Part shown: positions 37,160 to 45,266 of the stretch, in pieces
Layout of the letters: each line of letters begins with the position of its first letter
How positions within the stretch are numbered: the stretch's first letter is position 1
Notes under the pieces: generated by a model
Databases searched by the model: none
What the model was told of the DNA's origin: nothing
The model's input: the letters and a program-made list of their open reading frames with translations, nothing else
NCBI GenBank assembly: GCA_964419545.1
Contig: CAYQQU010000009.1
Span: 62,001 to 126,000 of the forward strand
Direction of reading: 5' to 3'
DNA from: CAYQQU01 sp964419545
GTDB lineage: Bacteria; Bacteroidota; Bacteroidia; Chitinophagales; Saprospiraceae
Length of the DNA stretch: 64,000 nt
Program-made: the position numbers and the translations under genes

Positions 37160-40108
37160 CTACCGCTTGACAAAAGGCGCTACCATCGCCCCTGCTCCGC
37201 GCGTCCGCAAAAAGTAGAGCCCCGGAGGCAGCGCAGCGATATTCCAATCCATGCGCACCTCACCCGTTTGCCAATCGATGCGCTGTAAGGACTGCCCGAC
37301 GGCATTGGTAATCTCGAGCGACTTTATCTGCATGCCGGCATCCTGCAACCGGATGGTCAGGACATCCGCCGCAGGATTGGGCGACAGGTCGATGGCCGAT
37401 CCTGAACCGGGGAAATGCAGCGCCGCCACCTGGTGGAGCTGCGCCGTACCATCGTAGTCGACCTGCCGGAGCCGGTAGTAATTGAGCCCCGGATGAGGGG
37501 CCTGGTCAATAAACTGATAGTGTTGCTGCTCGTAGGTGGTGCCGGCTCCCGCCACGCGGCCCAGCTCCGCAAACTGCCGGCCGTCGGCCGAGCGCTCCAC
37601 CACAAAATAGTCGTTATTGAGCTCCGTGACCGTCGTCCAGGTCAGCAACGCGGCCTCGCCCCGACGGCGTACGCTGAAGTCGATGAGCTCGACGGGCAGG
37701 ATGACGGAGGAGGAGTAGACCTCGAACTCCGTCGCCGCTGGAGGAGTGGAAAAGGTCGACAGGTTCACACTCAAGCCGGTCGGGCAATCATCGGGATCGT
37801 TGGTCAGGCCGTCCCGGATGATCTTAAACCCTTCGACGCCCGAACAAAGCGGACAATTCGTCGCGATATCGAAAGAGACGCTATAATCGTATGAGGTTCC
37901 GGAGCTGGGGGTCAGGAACCAGTCGCCTACCCGGCAATCATAAAGGTAGTTGGTCGCCGTGGCCGTACAATTGATGTTTACCCCCGGAAAAGCGGCGCCA
38001 TCCTGCTCGAAATAGCCGAGCAGGTCACCGGGCGCCGTTCCTGCGAAGCTGACGGTGAAAGGAGCGTAGCCGCAGGCGGAACCATCCTGGCCTACCGGGA
38101 AGGTATAATTGATGCCGGCCGCCAGGTTCCAGCGCAGATAGCCGCTGATGTACTGCGAGGATCCGGCGCCGGTGATGGCGTTCGCCGCCGTATTTTCCAG
38201 CACCAGTTCCGATGCACCGTTTTGCAGGATGCCGTTGATGAAAATCAACTCCTCCGCCACGTTCACCGTCCCACTCTGGGAAATACCGGAAGCATTGTTC
38301 AGCTCCAGCACATTTACCCGAAAAGTGTTGCCGGGGCCGTTGCCCATTGCTGCGCCCTGCATCGTGAGCTTTCCTTCAATGCCCGGGGTGCCGGTGTCGT
38401 CAAAAGAATGATTGAGGACGCCGGTATTGTTGATGTTGCCTTGTACGATCAGTTCGTTGCCGAAAAAGGTGCCGGAAGCGCCGCCTTGCCGGTCGTTGGA
38501 AAAAGCGCCCTGGATGATCAGATCGCCCTCCACCGTGATGGGCGCTCCCATATTGTTGTAGATGGTGGCGCCGGAACCGATGGTCAGATTGCCCTGCACC
38601 GTCATGCCGCCGAGGGAAGCCCCCCGGAAGATCTCCAGCGAATTGGAAAAGTCGTGAGCGCCGGTAATGTTCAGGTTGGGATACACCATGCCGGTCGCCA
38701 CGGTCGATACGGTATTTCCGGTATATTGATAATTCCAGGTGGCGCCTGCGGGCATATTGACGATGCCGTTATGGTAGCGGTCCCGGTACACGTCTGCCGA
38801 ACCGTTATTGGTTTTGGTGACCGTCCCGGCCGCCGCCAGCGCCCAGGTGCCGGCCGAGCTGCTGGCGAAGCCGTTGCCGCTGGAGCCGTTATCGACGAGG
38901 GTTCCGTTCACCTGAAAGTCAGGACCGGCGGGATTGCCGTTCTCCACCGTCAGCAGGCCGGTGGTCTCGATGGTAAGCTGGCCGTTGACGATCAGGTTGT
39001 CGATGGTGACGTTGGCCGCCAGGGTGATGATATCTCCGGTGCGTATTTCTACTTCCTGGCTGTTGAGCGCCGTGGGGAAGTTGGTGGCGGCGGTCCAGCC
39101 GGCAATGCCGTCGGGCGATACTTCCCAGCTGGCTACGGTAGTCCAGGCGCCCGTAGGGGCTACGTTGCTGCGGTAATATTCCCCTGACGAACAGGAGGCG
39201 ACCGCCGAACCGGCAATGGTCTCGCTGTAGGTGCAGGCGCCGTCGGCGCTGAAAGTGGCGGTAATGGCGACATCAGCGCCGTCGGCGGCCAGCCGCACGC
39301 CGGTGATGGTCTGCGGAGAACTGCCCACCGCGGCCGAAGTCGTTCCGCCTACTACGTCCGCGCCCGTCAGCTCAATGGTGCCGACGCCCGGCGGGTTAAG
39401 ATAGGTGACCGTCACGTCCGCTTCAAAATAATCGTCGACCGGAGTGGCGGGGGTGCCGTTATTGTTGCAGGCTGTGGGGTTGGCGATGGATATATCGGTG
39501 ATGAGGCAGCCGACGGCGCCGCGGACAATGAGATCATTTCCGCCGCCATCCCCAGGACCCCAGGTGCCGGCGCCAGACGTGGCGTCGAAGCCATATATTC
39601 GAACATCAACCGGAGTAGTAAAGGCTTGTAATTCAGCTACGCCGACTGTATTGACCGTACTAACTGTTACACCGGTCCCCGGCGAGGTAAACCCGCCGAT
39701 TTCCGTAAAAGATAAGAACCCGTCTGTACTAATCCGGACTACAAAATCCCTCGGACCATTACCAGATCGCTGGTGCTGAATTTCAATTTCGGTCACCGAA
39801 ACGGTTGAACCGACCTGCGGAGAGATATCGAACTCCAGATAGTCATTCAAGTCAATGCTTGGATTTGCGGTCCAGTCATCAGAATTAAATCGATCTGCAT
39901 TGTTTGTCGCCGTCACCCCGCTACCCCTGGAAATAGTGGATTGGGCAATACCGGCAGCTTCTGCGTCAGAGTTATCTGTCAATTCATTTCCAACCAGTCC
40001 GGCAAAGTCAAAAGTTATCAGGTCGATCTGCGCCTGGACCGGAAAAGCACAAAAGGAAAGTGTCCAGATCAGCACTACTCCAAATAGTATTGGTAAGTGT
40101 CGGTTCAT
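37160..40108 (-). CDS. T9SS type A sorting-domain cargo protein 2
   Basis: A 982-aa secreted protein; the ATG at 40108 (MNRHLPILFGVVLIWTLSFC) gives a signal peptide ending at VQAQ. It carries a middle segment (GCLITDISIANPTACNNNG to GACTYSETIAGSAVASC) also found in the cargo gene at 40278. A repetitive beta-helix-like region follows (TLVDNGSSGNGFASS, DVYRDRYHNGIVNMPAGATW, VQGNLTIGSGATIYNN) that is also found in the cargo gene at 45267. The C-terminal module has TELNNDYFVVERSADGRQFA, NYYRLRQVDYDG and the sorting domain LSPNPAADVLTIRL to VAPFVKR. The function of the passenger is unknown. Confidence 0.86.
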   Translation of the reverse strand: MNRHLPILFGVVLIWTLSFCAFPVQAQIDLITFDFAGLVGNELTDNSDAEAAGIAQSTISRGSGVTATNNADRFNSDDWTANPSIDLNDYLEFDISPQVGSTVSVTEIEIQHQRSGNGPRDFVVRISTDGFLSFTEIGGFTSPGTGVTVSTVNTVGVAELQAFTTPVDVRIYGFDATSGAGTWGPGDGGGNDLIVRGAVGCLITDISIANPTACNNNGTPATPVDDYFEADVTVTYLNPPGVGTIELTGADVVGGTTSAAVGSSPQTITGVRLAADGADVAITATFSADGACTYSETIAGSAVASCSSGEYYRSNVAPTGAWTTVASWEVSPDGIAGWTAATNFPTALNSQEVEIRTGDIITLAANVTIDNLIVNGQLTIETTGLLTVENGNPAGPDFQVNGTLVDNGSSGNGFASSSAGTWALAAAGTVTKTNNGSADVYRDRYHNGIVNMPAGATWNYQYTGNTVSTVATGMVYPNLNITGAHDFSNSLEIFRGASLGGMTVQGNLTIGSGATIYNNMGAPITVEGDLIIQGAFSNDRQGGASGTFFGNELIVQGNINNTGVLNHSFDDTGTPGIEGKLTMQGAAMGNGPGNTFRVNVLELNNASGISQSGTVNVAEELIFINGILQNGASELVLENTAANAITGAGSSQYISGYLRWNLAAGINYTFPVGQDGSACGYAPFTVSFAGTAPGDLLGYFEQDGAAFPGVNINCTATATNYLYDCRVGDWFLTPSSGTSYDYSVSFDIATNCPLCSGVEGFKIIRDGLTNDPDDCPTGLSVNLSTFSTPPAATEFEVYSSSVILPVELIDFSVRRRGEAALLTWTTVTELNNDYFVVERSADGRQFAELGRVAGAGTTYEQQHYQFIDQAPHPGLNYYRLRQVDYDGTAQLHQVAALHFPGSGSAIDLSPNPAADVLTIRLQDAGMQIKSLEITNAVGQSLQRIDWQTGEVRMDWNIAALPPGLYFLRTRGAGAMVAPFVKR

Positions 40109-40221
40109 AGTCAATTGAGTTGGTGTCGTAAACCGTAAGGGATCAAGCAGATAGGCAACACCCAATATAACCACAAGGCTCGATTTTTCACTCCCTTTTG
40201 ATGTTAATTAATCGTAAAATC

Positions 40222-40255
40222 AAAAAAGCCTGCTCGGGAGAGAACAGGCTTTTTT
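40222..40255 (-). terminator. strong intrinsic terminator after cargo gene 3
   Basis: AAAAAAGCCTG and CAGGCTTTTTT pair perfectly over 11 bp around a 12-nt loop. Read on the minus strand the GC stem is followed by six T residues. It sits 23 bp past the stop of the cargo gene at 40278. Confidence 0.9.
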
Positions 40256-40277
40256 GACTTTCTGACAAAGAGCGTTC

Positions 40278-42362
40278 CTACCGCTTCACAAACGGCCGCA
40301 CCACCGGGCGCCGGTCGCCGATCCGCAAGTAGTACATGCCGCCCGGCAGCGCGCTTACTTCCAGGTCGAGGTTCCGGTCGCCGGCCGCCAGCCAGGTGGT
40401 CAGCACGGTGGCGCCCAGGGTATTGGTCACGATCACCGGCGTCGCCGCGTCGAAAGGCTGAGCCAGCTGCACCGACAGGCGGTCACCGGCAGGTACGGGC
40501 GATAAAAGGAGCTCCTGCTCTTCGCTATCGAAAGCAATGGCGATAACCCGGTGGTACTGGGTCGCACCGTCAAAATCGACCTGCCGGAGGCGGTAGTAAT
40601 TGACGCCCCGCAGCGGCGCGGTATCGACGAAGCTGTAAGACTGGGGCTGGAAGGTCGTTCCCTGACCGGCCACGCGTCCGATTTCCGCGAATTGGCGGCC
40701 GTCGGCCGAACGCTCCACCGCCATGTAGTCGTTATTGAGCTCCGTAGCGGTGCGCCAGGTGAGCAGTACTTCCTCACCACGCCGGGTCCCGCTGAAGTCG
40801 ATCAGCTCGATGGGGAGGGCCGAAGTACCGACAATGGCAAAGTCATCCGCGCCGAAGTCGTCGTTCGGGTCGTCCAGCTCGATCGTCAGTTTCAGCTCCA
40901 GCTGATCGCCGGTTCCGGTGATCGGTTTGGAAAAGGTAAAGGCCAGCGCGCTGAGCGCCATGCCGTCGCCCAATCCGTCAGAATCGGTGTCTTCGCGGAA
41001 AACGCCGCTGCCGATCAGGGCGTCGGACCGAAAAGCGAGGAGGTCCTCTTCGGGGCCGTCGTCGATCTGGTAGGTAAGCGTTATTTCGTCGCGGTTTTCT
41101 GCATCGGCAGCGCCGTCCAGCTCGGCGGCGAAGTCGCCGCTGAACATCAGGTTGGCCAGTCCTTTGATGTCTATCGTCCAGCTGAGCGTCACCGAGGCGC
41201 TGCCGCCCTGCCCGTTGAGGTCCTGTGCGGTGAGGAAACTGCCGGAAAAGCCGGAGTAGGCGCGCACGCCGGCAGGCGTCGGATCACCGCCGAAGTCGCT
41301 GCCGCCGGCCGGAGCATAGATCCCCAAAAAGGCGTCCGTCCCGTTGCTGAAAAAGGCGGAACTTCCGGATATGTTGGCGGCGTCGCTGAAAACTTCGTCG
41401 AGCGTGGAGCCCCCGGTCGGGCAGGGAGCGACACCCGATCCGCTCACCACTTCCGTATAGGTGCAGGCGCCGTCGGTGCTGAAAACCGCGGTGATCTCCG
41501 GGTCATTGCCGTCGGCCCGGAGGCGGACGCCGGTAATGGTCTGGGGGGAGGCGCCGATCGCTGCGGTGGTGGTTCCGGTCGACAGCACGTCCGCGCCGGA
41601 AAGCAGCAGGTCGCCGCTGGGCGGCGCGTTGGTGAAGGTCACCACCACTTCTGCTTCGAAGTAGTCGGTCGGCGCATCCACGCAGGCGCCGGGGTTGGCG
41701 ATGGCGATGTCGGTGATCTCACAGCCGGGGGTGCTGGTCGTCTCAGCGGTTATTTCGAAATTATCGATGGATACGCCGTTATCGCTGCCGAAGGCGTCGG
41801 TTGTCGTCCAGGAAAGGCCGAAGGTATCGCCGTCGGGGATGGTCAACCCGGTGAGGACGACCGTGCGGCTATCGATCTCCGGCGCGCCGTTCGTCCCGTT
41901 GTTGTTGCCTGTGAAGTCTTCGTCTTCCAGGGCCGTCACCCCTTCCAGTGCTCCCGTGCCGCTGAGGTTCCAGCCGCTGGTATTGTCGAAGCGCCATTGC
42001 TCGTAATCCCAGCTGATGGTGAGGTCGGTGATGGTGGCGCCCGAGTTGTTCACAAATTCGACGGAATAGCGCGATGCCCGGTTGCCGACGATCAACACCC
42101 CGGCGCTGTAGTCGGTCCCGGCGCCGTAGGCATAAAATCCCTGGGTCGATTCACTACCGTTGCCTATACCCTCAAAACCCAGAAATCCACCGGCCGCCGT
42201 CCAGCCGGCCGGCAGGGTCGCGGCGCTGCCGGCATAACCATCGAAATTTTCCACTTGGTTAAAGGTCAGAGAGTTGATGCTGATCTGCCCCCGAAGGCCC
42301 AGGCCGGCGCCGAGCAGCGTCAGGATGGTGAGGACAATGCGCGTTACATTTGGTCGTGTCAT
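40278..42362 (-). CDS. T9SS type A sorting-domain cargo protein 3
   Basis: A 694-aa secreted protein. A signal peptide (MTRPNVTRIVLTILTLLGAGLGLRG; cleavage near GLRGQ) is followed by a jelly-roll-like domain (about 30-215) shared with cargo 1 and the segment ITDIAIANPGAC to GACTYTEVVSGSGVAPC shared with cargo 2. A further beta domain with Asp-rich stretches precedes the module TELNNDYMAVERSADGRQFA, NYYRLRQVDFDG, LSPVPAGDRLSVQL and the end VRPFVKR. The domain mix shows that passengers are shuffled between neighbours. Confidence 0.86.
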   Translation of the reverse strand: MTRPNVTRIVLTILTLLGAGLGLRGQISINSLTFNQVENFDGYAGSAATLPAGWTAAGGFLGFEGIGNGSESTQGFYAYGAGTDYSAGVLIVGNRASRYSVEFVNNSGATITDLTISWDYEQWRFDNTSGWNLSGTGALEGVTALEDEDFTGNNNGTNGAPEIDSRTVVLTGLTIPDGDTFGLSWTTTDAFGSDNGVSIDNFEITAETTSTPGCEITDIAIANPGACVDAPTDYFEAEVVVTFTNAPPSGDLLLSGADVLSTGTTTAAIGASPQTITGVRLRADGNDPEITAVFSTDGACTYTEVVSGSGVAPCPTGGSTLDEVFSDAANISGSSAFFSNGTDAFLGIYAPAGGSDFGGDPTPAGVRAYSGFSGSFLTAQDLNGQGGSASVTLSWTIDIKGLANLMFSGDFAAELDGAADAENRDEITLTYQIDDGPEEDLLAFRSDALIGSGVFREDTDSDGLGDGMALSALAFTFSKPITGTGDQLELKLTIELDDPNDDFGADDFAIVGTSALPIELIDFSGTRRGEEVLLTWRTATELNNDYMAVERSADGRQFAEIGRVAGQGTTFQPQSYSFVDTAPLRGVNYYRLRQVDFDGATQYHRVIAIAFDSEEQELLLSPVPAGDRLSVQLAQPFDAATPVIVTNTLGATVLTTWLAAGDRNLDLEVSALPGGMYYLRIGDRRPVVRPFVKR

Positions 42363-42397
42363 TGTTCATAGATTTGTTTGCATAGATAATTGCAGCA

Positions 42398-42433
42398 CAG
42401 GCGGTCTCGTCATACCGAATAATACCCCGCCTG
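42398..42433. promoter_or_regulatory. inverted repeat CAGGCGG / CCGCCTG in the cargo 3 leader
   Basis: Seven-base arms separated by 22 bp, 36 bp upstream of the cargo gene ATG at 42362. The GGTATTATTCGG box lies in the loop. Confidence 0.4.
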
Positions 42434-42693
42434 AATGCCTGCGATAGAGGCTATCGGCCAAAATTTTTTTGCTGTAATCCCTTTATGTGATTTTTACCGG
42501 TCTCTACTCTTCGACTGGATTGGAAAAACTCGTGCGGGAACGAAGTAGGGGAAAGCGTTTTCTGTTATACAAAGATAAGGATTTCGAGCTTGCGCGAAAG
42601 CGCCGCCCTTTGATTTATGAGGAATAACGACAATAAACGGCAAATTTCGCCAGGAAGGCTTGCCCTGTTTGCCGTACAACCAGGCAGCACCTA

Positions 42694-42764
42694 ACCCGGA
42701 TCATTCATGGATTAATCTAATGCCTGACAACTGTCATGACGAAGCACCCATGAATAATGCGGGC
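42694..42764. repeat. 71-bp mini inverted element with 19-bp ends
   Basis: ACCCGGATCATTCATGGAT at the left end and, inverted, GCCCGCATTATTCATGGGT at the right end match at 15 of 19 positions. The core CCCGGATnATTCATGG also occurs singly at 47685 and in the hairpin at 23642. It is probably a small palindromic element, or paired protein-binding sites. Confidence 0.55.
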
Positions 42765-42836
42765 TAAAGAAGCAAAGGTATTGTTGAATCGGAAGACGGC
42801 CCGTCGCGGGCCATCACCATCTCCCGACAGGGAGCG

Positions 42837-42907
42837 GAAGGGAAAACCCTCGTTCTTCCTTCAGGATCGAGGTAAAAACGAGGATTTTCCCTGCTTTGCT
42901 GAGATCC
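42837..42907. repeat. diverged 71-bp core of the MITE-like element
   Basis: It aligns over its whole 71 bp, without gaps, with 27240-27310 and 47541-47611, sharing the block ATCGAGGTAAAAACGAGGAT. It lacks the 18-bp termini. One stem pair has changed on both sides (A-T to G-C), keeping the inverted repeat. Short direct repeats CATCTCCC flank it at 42818 and 42922. Confidence 0.7.
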
Positions 42908-42952
42908 AAAAAACCTCCCGGCATCTCCCAAAAGCCCCGTAAGCGGGATCGG

Positions 42953-45001
42953 TTATCGCTTGGAAAACTGCGCCACCAGCGGCTCCCGGCCCTGGATACG
43001 GACGAAGTAGTACCCGGCCTGCAGATTGCTGACGTCCAGGTTGAACGACTGTGCGCCGGCGGGCAGCTGCGTGCGCAGCACCACCTGCCCCACCAGGTTG
43101 ACCACTTCTACCGGCGACGGCTCGTCAAAAGCGTCGCTGAGGTTGACCACCAGCGCTTCGGCCGCCGGTACGGGCGAGAGGGTCATCACCACCTCCTCGG
43201 TGTCGAAGCTGACGGCCACCACTCTGTGGTACTCCGTCGTCCCGTCGTAGTCGACCTGCCGCAGGCGATAGTAGTTGATCCCACGCAACGGCCGCTCGTC
43301 GACGAAGCGGTAATCCTGCGGCTCATAAGTGGTGCCGGCCCCCGCCACGCGGCCGATCTCCTCAAACTGCCGGCCATCGGCGGAGCGCTCGACAGCCATG
43401 TAGTCGTTGTTGAGCTCGGTGGCGGTGCGCCAGGTTAGGAGGATGTGGGGGTACTTGGACAGTGCAGAAAACGATAATAGCTCTATGGGAAAAGCTTGGC
43501 TTGCATTGGCGCTTCCAATGGAAGCAGTAGCCGGACCAGTCCAAGTTAGGCCATTTGGGCAAGTACCTGAACATGAGCCAGTTCTTTGTAAGGAATTTCC
43601 TTCTGGATCATTATTTGTTTCTGAAACTCCAATATCTGTACTGTTTACCCCATTAGCAACTCCTGCAGAGCCAGTAAAAACCCCTTCATAGCTTATGAAT
43701 TCAATAAGTGTTGATTGATAACTCAATGCTAATCCGTCTGGGGCGCCATTTTGAATACCATTCAGGGGTAAAGTCAAAGAGTAAAGAGTAAATCCTTGAG
43801 TCGTCGAACCAATTGTAAAATTATCCAGTGTTTCAGAATCGTATACTGTACCATTACTTCCGTTGTAAAAGGAAACTGTAAAATCAGACAAGCTCCCGGA
43901 AAATGAAGATTCAACCGCGACTTCAATAAATTCGTTATCATCGGTCCCATCATCATCATAGTGAAACTCATTAATGAAGGCAACCGGAATTGTTGAGTCA
44001 TCATCCAAAATTGTAACAGTATGAATAGTCGCACTTACAGTGGCCGATGCTGGGCTACCTGAATTGAGCGATAGAGAAATCTCAAATATTTCATCATCCT
44101 GATCAGCATCATCATTAATCGTAATGTCAATATTTTCCGTCTCGTTTGTGCCATTGTTATCAAAAGTTAGCGTAGTAGTGGTAACGGTATAATCCCCAGA
44201 TTCGGCGTCCACATTGGAAGTGGCTACATCAACGACAATATCTCCACTATTATCAGAATAGGTTAATTGGACGGATACTGTGTGGGAACCTTCACCTTCA
44301 CCTTCACTAACATTACTTGTAGTAGCTACAAAGTCTATCGTCGGTGTTGTGCTGCTACAACCTGAAATAGAAAAAGTGCCATTGAATGTTTGATTTGTAC
44401 TATTCGAACCTGACCAATTCGAAGAATTGTTTAGAGCCGAACGTACTGCTGAAACGCTTCCACTTGTAATGCCGCCAAAAACCGCATTGTCAATTTCGGA
44501 AATTGCCACTGCGTTTGTTCCATCTGTTAGTCCGGAAGGTAATGCAGAAGTGTTCGTATCTGTAGCACCAGACTGCCAGGTTGTACCTTCATTATTAAGT
44601 GCAGCGATAAAATCAGATGCGCCTTGGTAAGCAAGTATCTGATCTCCACCTCCACTAAAATTTAAATCTCCAGATTCAGAAACAGCTCCCAGGCTGGCGC
44701 TCGGAGTCGTTGTAATCTCAACCACTGTGCCACAAGAGATTCCACCTCCAGGCGCTGTCCACACAATAATACCTTCGCCGGTTCTAAACGCAGTGCCAGT
44801 CCAACCATTATCAGTGAAATTAATCTGTTCATTTCCTGGTATATCAGTTAATGCAACAAAAGCAAAATTATCAGTTCCGTCTGCATTGTAGTGAACAAAT
44901 CCAATATCTCCAGGATTCAAATTCTGCCCCCACCCCGGCGCCCCGGCGCCCATCAACATCAATAAAAATAGGATAACCCGTAAAGTAAAAGGGAGTTTCA
45001 T
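42953..45001 (-). CDS. T9SS type A sorting-domain cargo protein 4 with Calx-beta and lamin-tail-like domains
   Basis: A 682-aa secreted protein. Signal peptide MKLPFTLRVILFLLMLMGAG ends near GWGQ. An N-terminal domain (NLNPGDIGFVHYNADGTDNF onward) follows, then a Calx-beta-like domain (about 225-330, SGDIVVDVATSNVDAESGDY, FEISLSLNSGSPASATV) and a lamin-tail-like domain (VAFINEFHYDDDGTDDNEFIE). The C-terminal module has TELNNDYMAVERSADGRQFE, NYYRLRQVDYDG and LSPVPAAEALVVNL to VAQFSKR. The passenger half is AT-rich and the C-terminal module GC-rich, with a sharp change near 43440, a sign of recombination. Confidence 0.87.
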   Translation of the reverse strand: MKLPFTLRVILFLLMLMGAGAPGWGQNLNPGDIGFVHYNADGTDNFAFVALTDIPGNEQINFTDNGWTGTAFRTGEGIIVWTAPGGGISCGTVVEITTTPSASLGAVSESGDLNFSGGGDQILAYQGASDFIAALNNEGTTWQSGATDTNTSALPSGLTDGTNAVAISEIDNAVFGGITSGSVSAVRSALNNSSNWSGSNSTNQTFNGTFSISGCSSTTPTIDFVATTSNVSEGEGEGSHTVSVQLTYSDNSGDIVVDVATSNVDAESGDYTVTTTTLTFDNNGTNETENIDITINDDADQDDEIFEISLSLNSGSPASATVSATIHTVTILDDDSTIPVAFINEFHYDDDGTDDNEFIEVAVESSFSGSLSDFTVSFYNGSNGTVYDSETLDNFTIGSTTQGFTLYSLTLPLNGIQNGAPDGLALSYQSTLIEFISYEGVFTGSAGVANGVNSTDIGVSETNNDPEGNSLQRTGSCSGTCPNGLTWTGPATASIGSANASQAFPIELLSFSALSKYPHILLTWRTATELNNDYMAVERSADGRQFEEIGRVAGAGTTYEPQDYRFVDERPLRGINYYRLRQVDYDGTTEYHRVVAVSFDTEEVVMTLSPVPAAEALVVNLSDAFDEPSPVEVVNLVGQVVLRTQLPAGAQSFNLDVSNLQAGYYFVRIQGREPLVAQFSKR

Positions 45002-45053
45002 TGTTCATTCGTTTTGTTAGATGATTTGGTTTATTTCTCCGCAAAATACCGAT

Positions 45054-45074
45054 AGGCGACCTGCCGGGTCGCCT
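45054..45074. promoter_or_regulatory. perfect 8-bp inverted repeat AGGCGACC / GGTCGCCT in the cargo 4 leader
   Basis: Five-base loop, about 52 bp upstream of the ATG at 45001, next to the GGTATTTTGCGG box (minus strand 45050-45039). It could be an operator or a terminator of read-through from cargo 5. Confidence 0.45.
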
Positions 45075-45169
45075 GTCAGCTCTTACGTCACGAAAGTAAA
45101 AAAGGCGGGGCGGGGCTATTGCCCGGGGCGGGTTAAGGCTTTTTGAACTTTATGTTAAGCCCGGATACG

Positions 45170-45201
45170 AAAAAAGGGGCGGAGCAAGAACTGCCGCCCC
45201 C
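45170..45201 (-). terminator. intrinsic terminator after cargo gene 5
   Basis: GGGGCGG and CCGCCCC form a 7-bp GC stem with an 11-nt loop. On the minus strand the stem is followed by six T residues. It lies about 65 bp past the stop at 45267. Confidence 0.85.
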
Positions 45202-45266
45202 TGAAAGGAACCACTTATAAACCAAATCAATGCCCAAATCACCAAAATCGAATGTTAACTCATAGC

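Larger units (their letters stand above)
42363..42952. other. 590-bp intergenic region with small repeats
   Basis: It contains an inverted repeat (42398-42433), a GGTATTATTCGG box (minus strand, 42426-42415), a 71-bp mini-inverted element (42694-42764) and a diverged MITE core (42837-42907). Between 42435 and 42690 I see no gene; a 61-aa minus-strand ORF there has no recognisable features. Confidence 0.6.
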
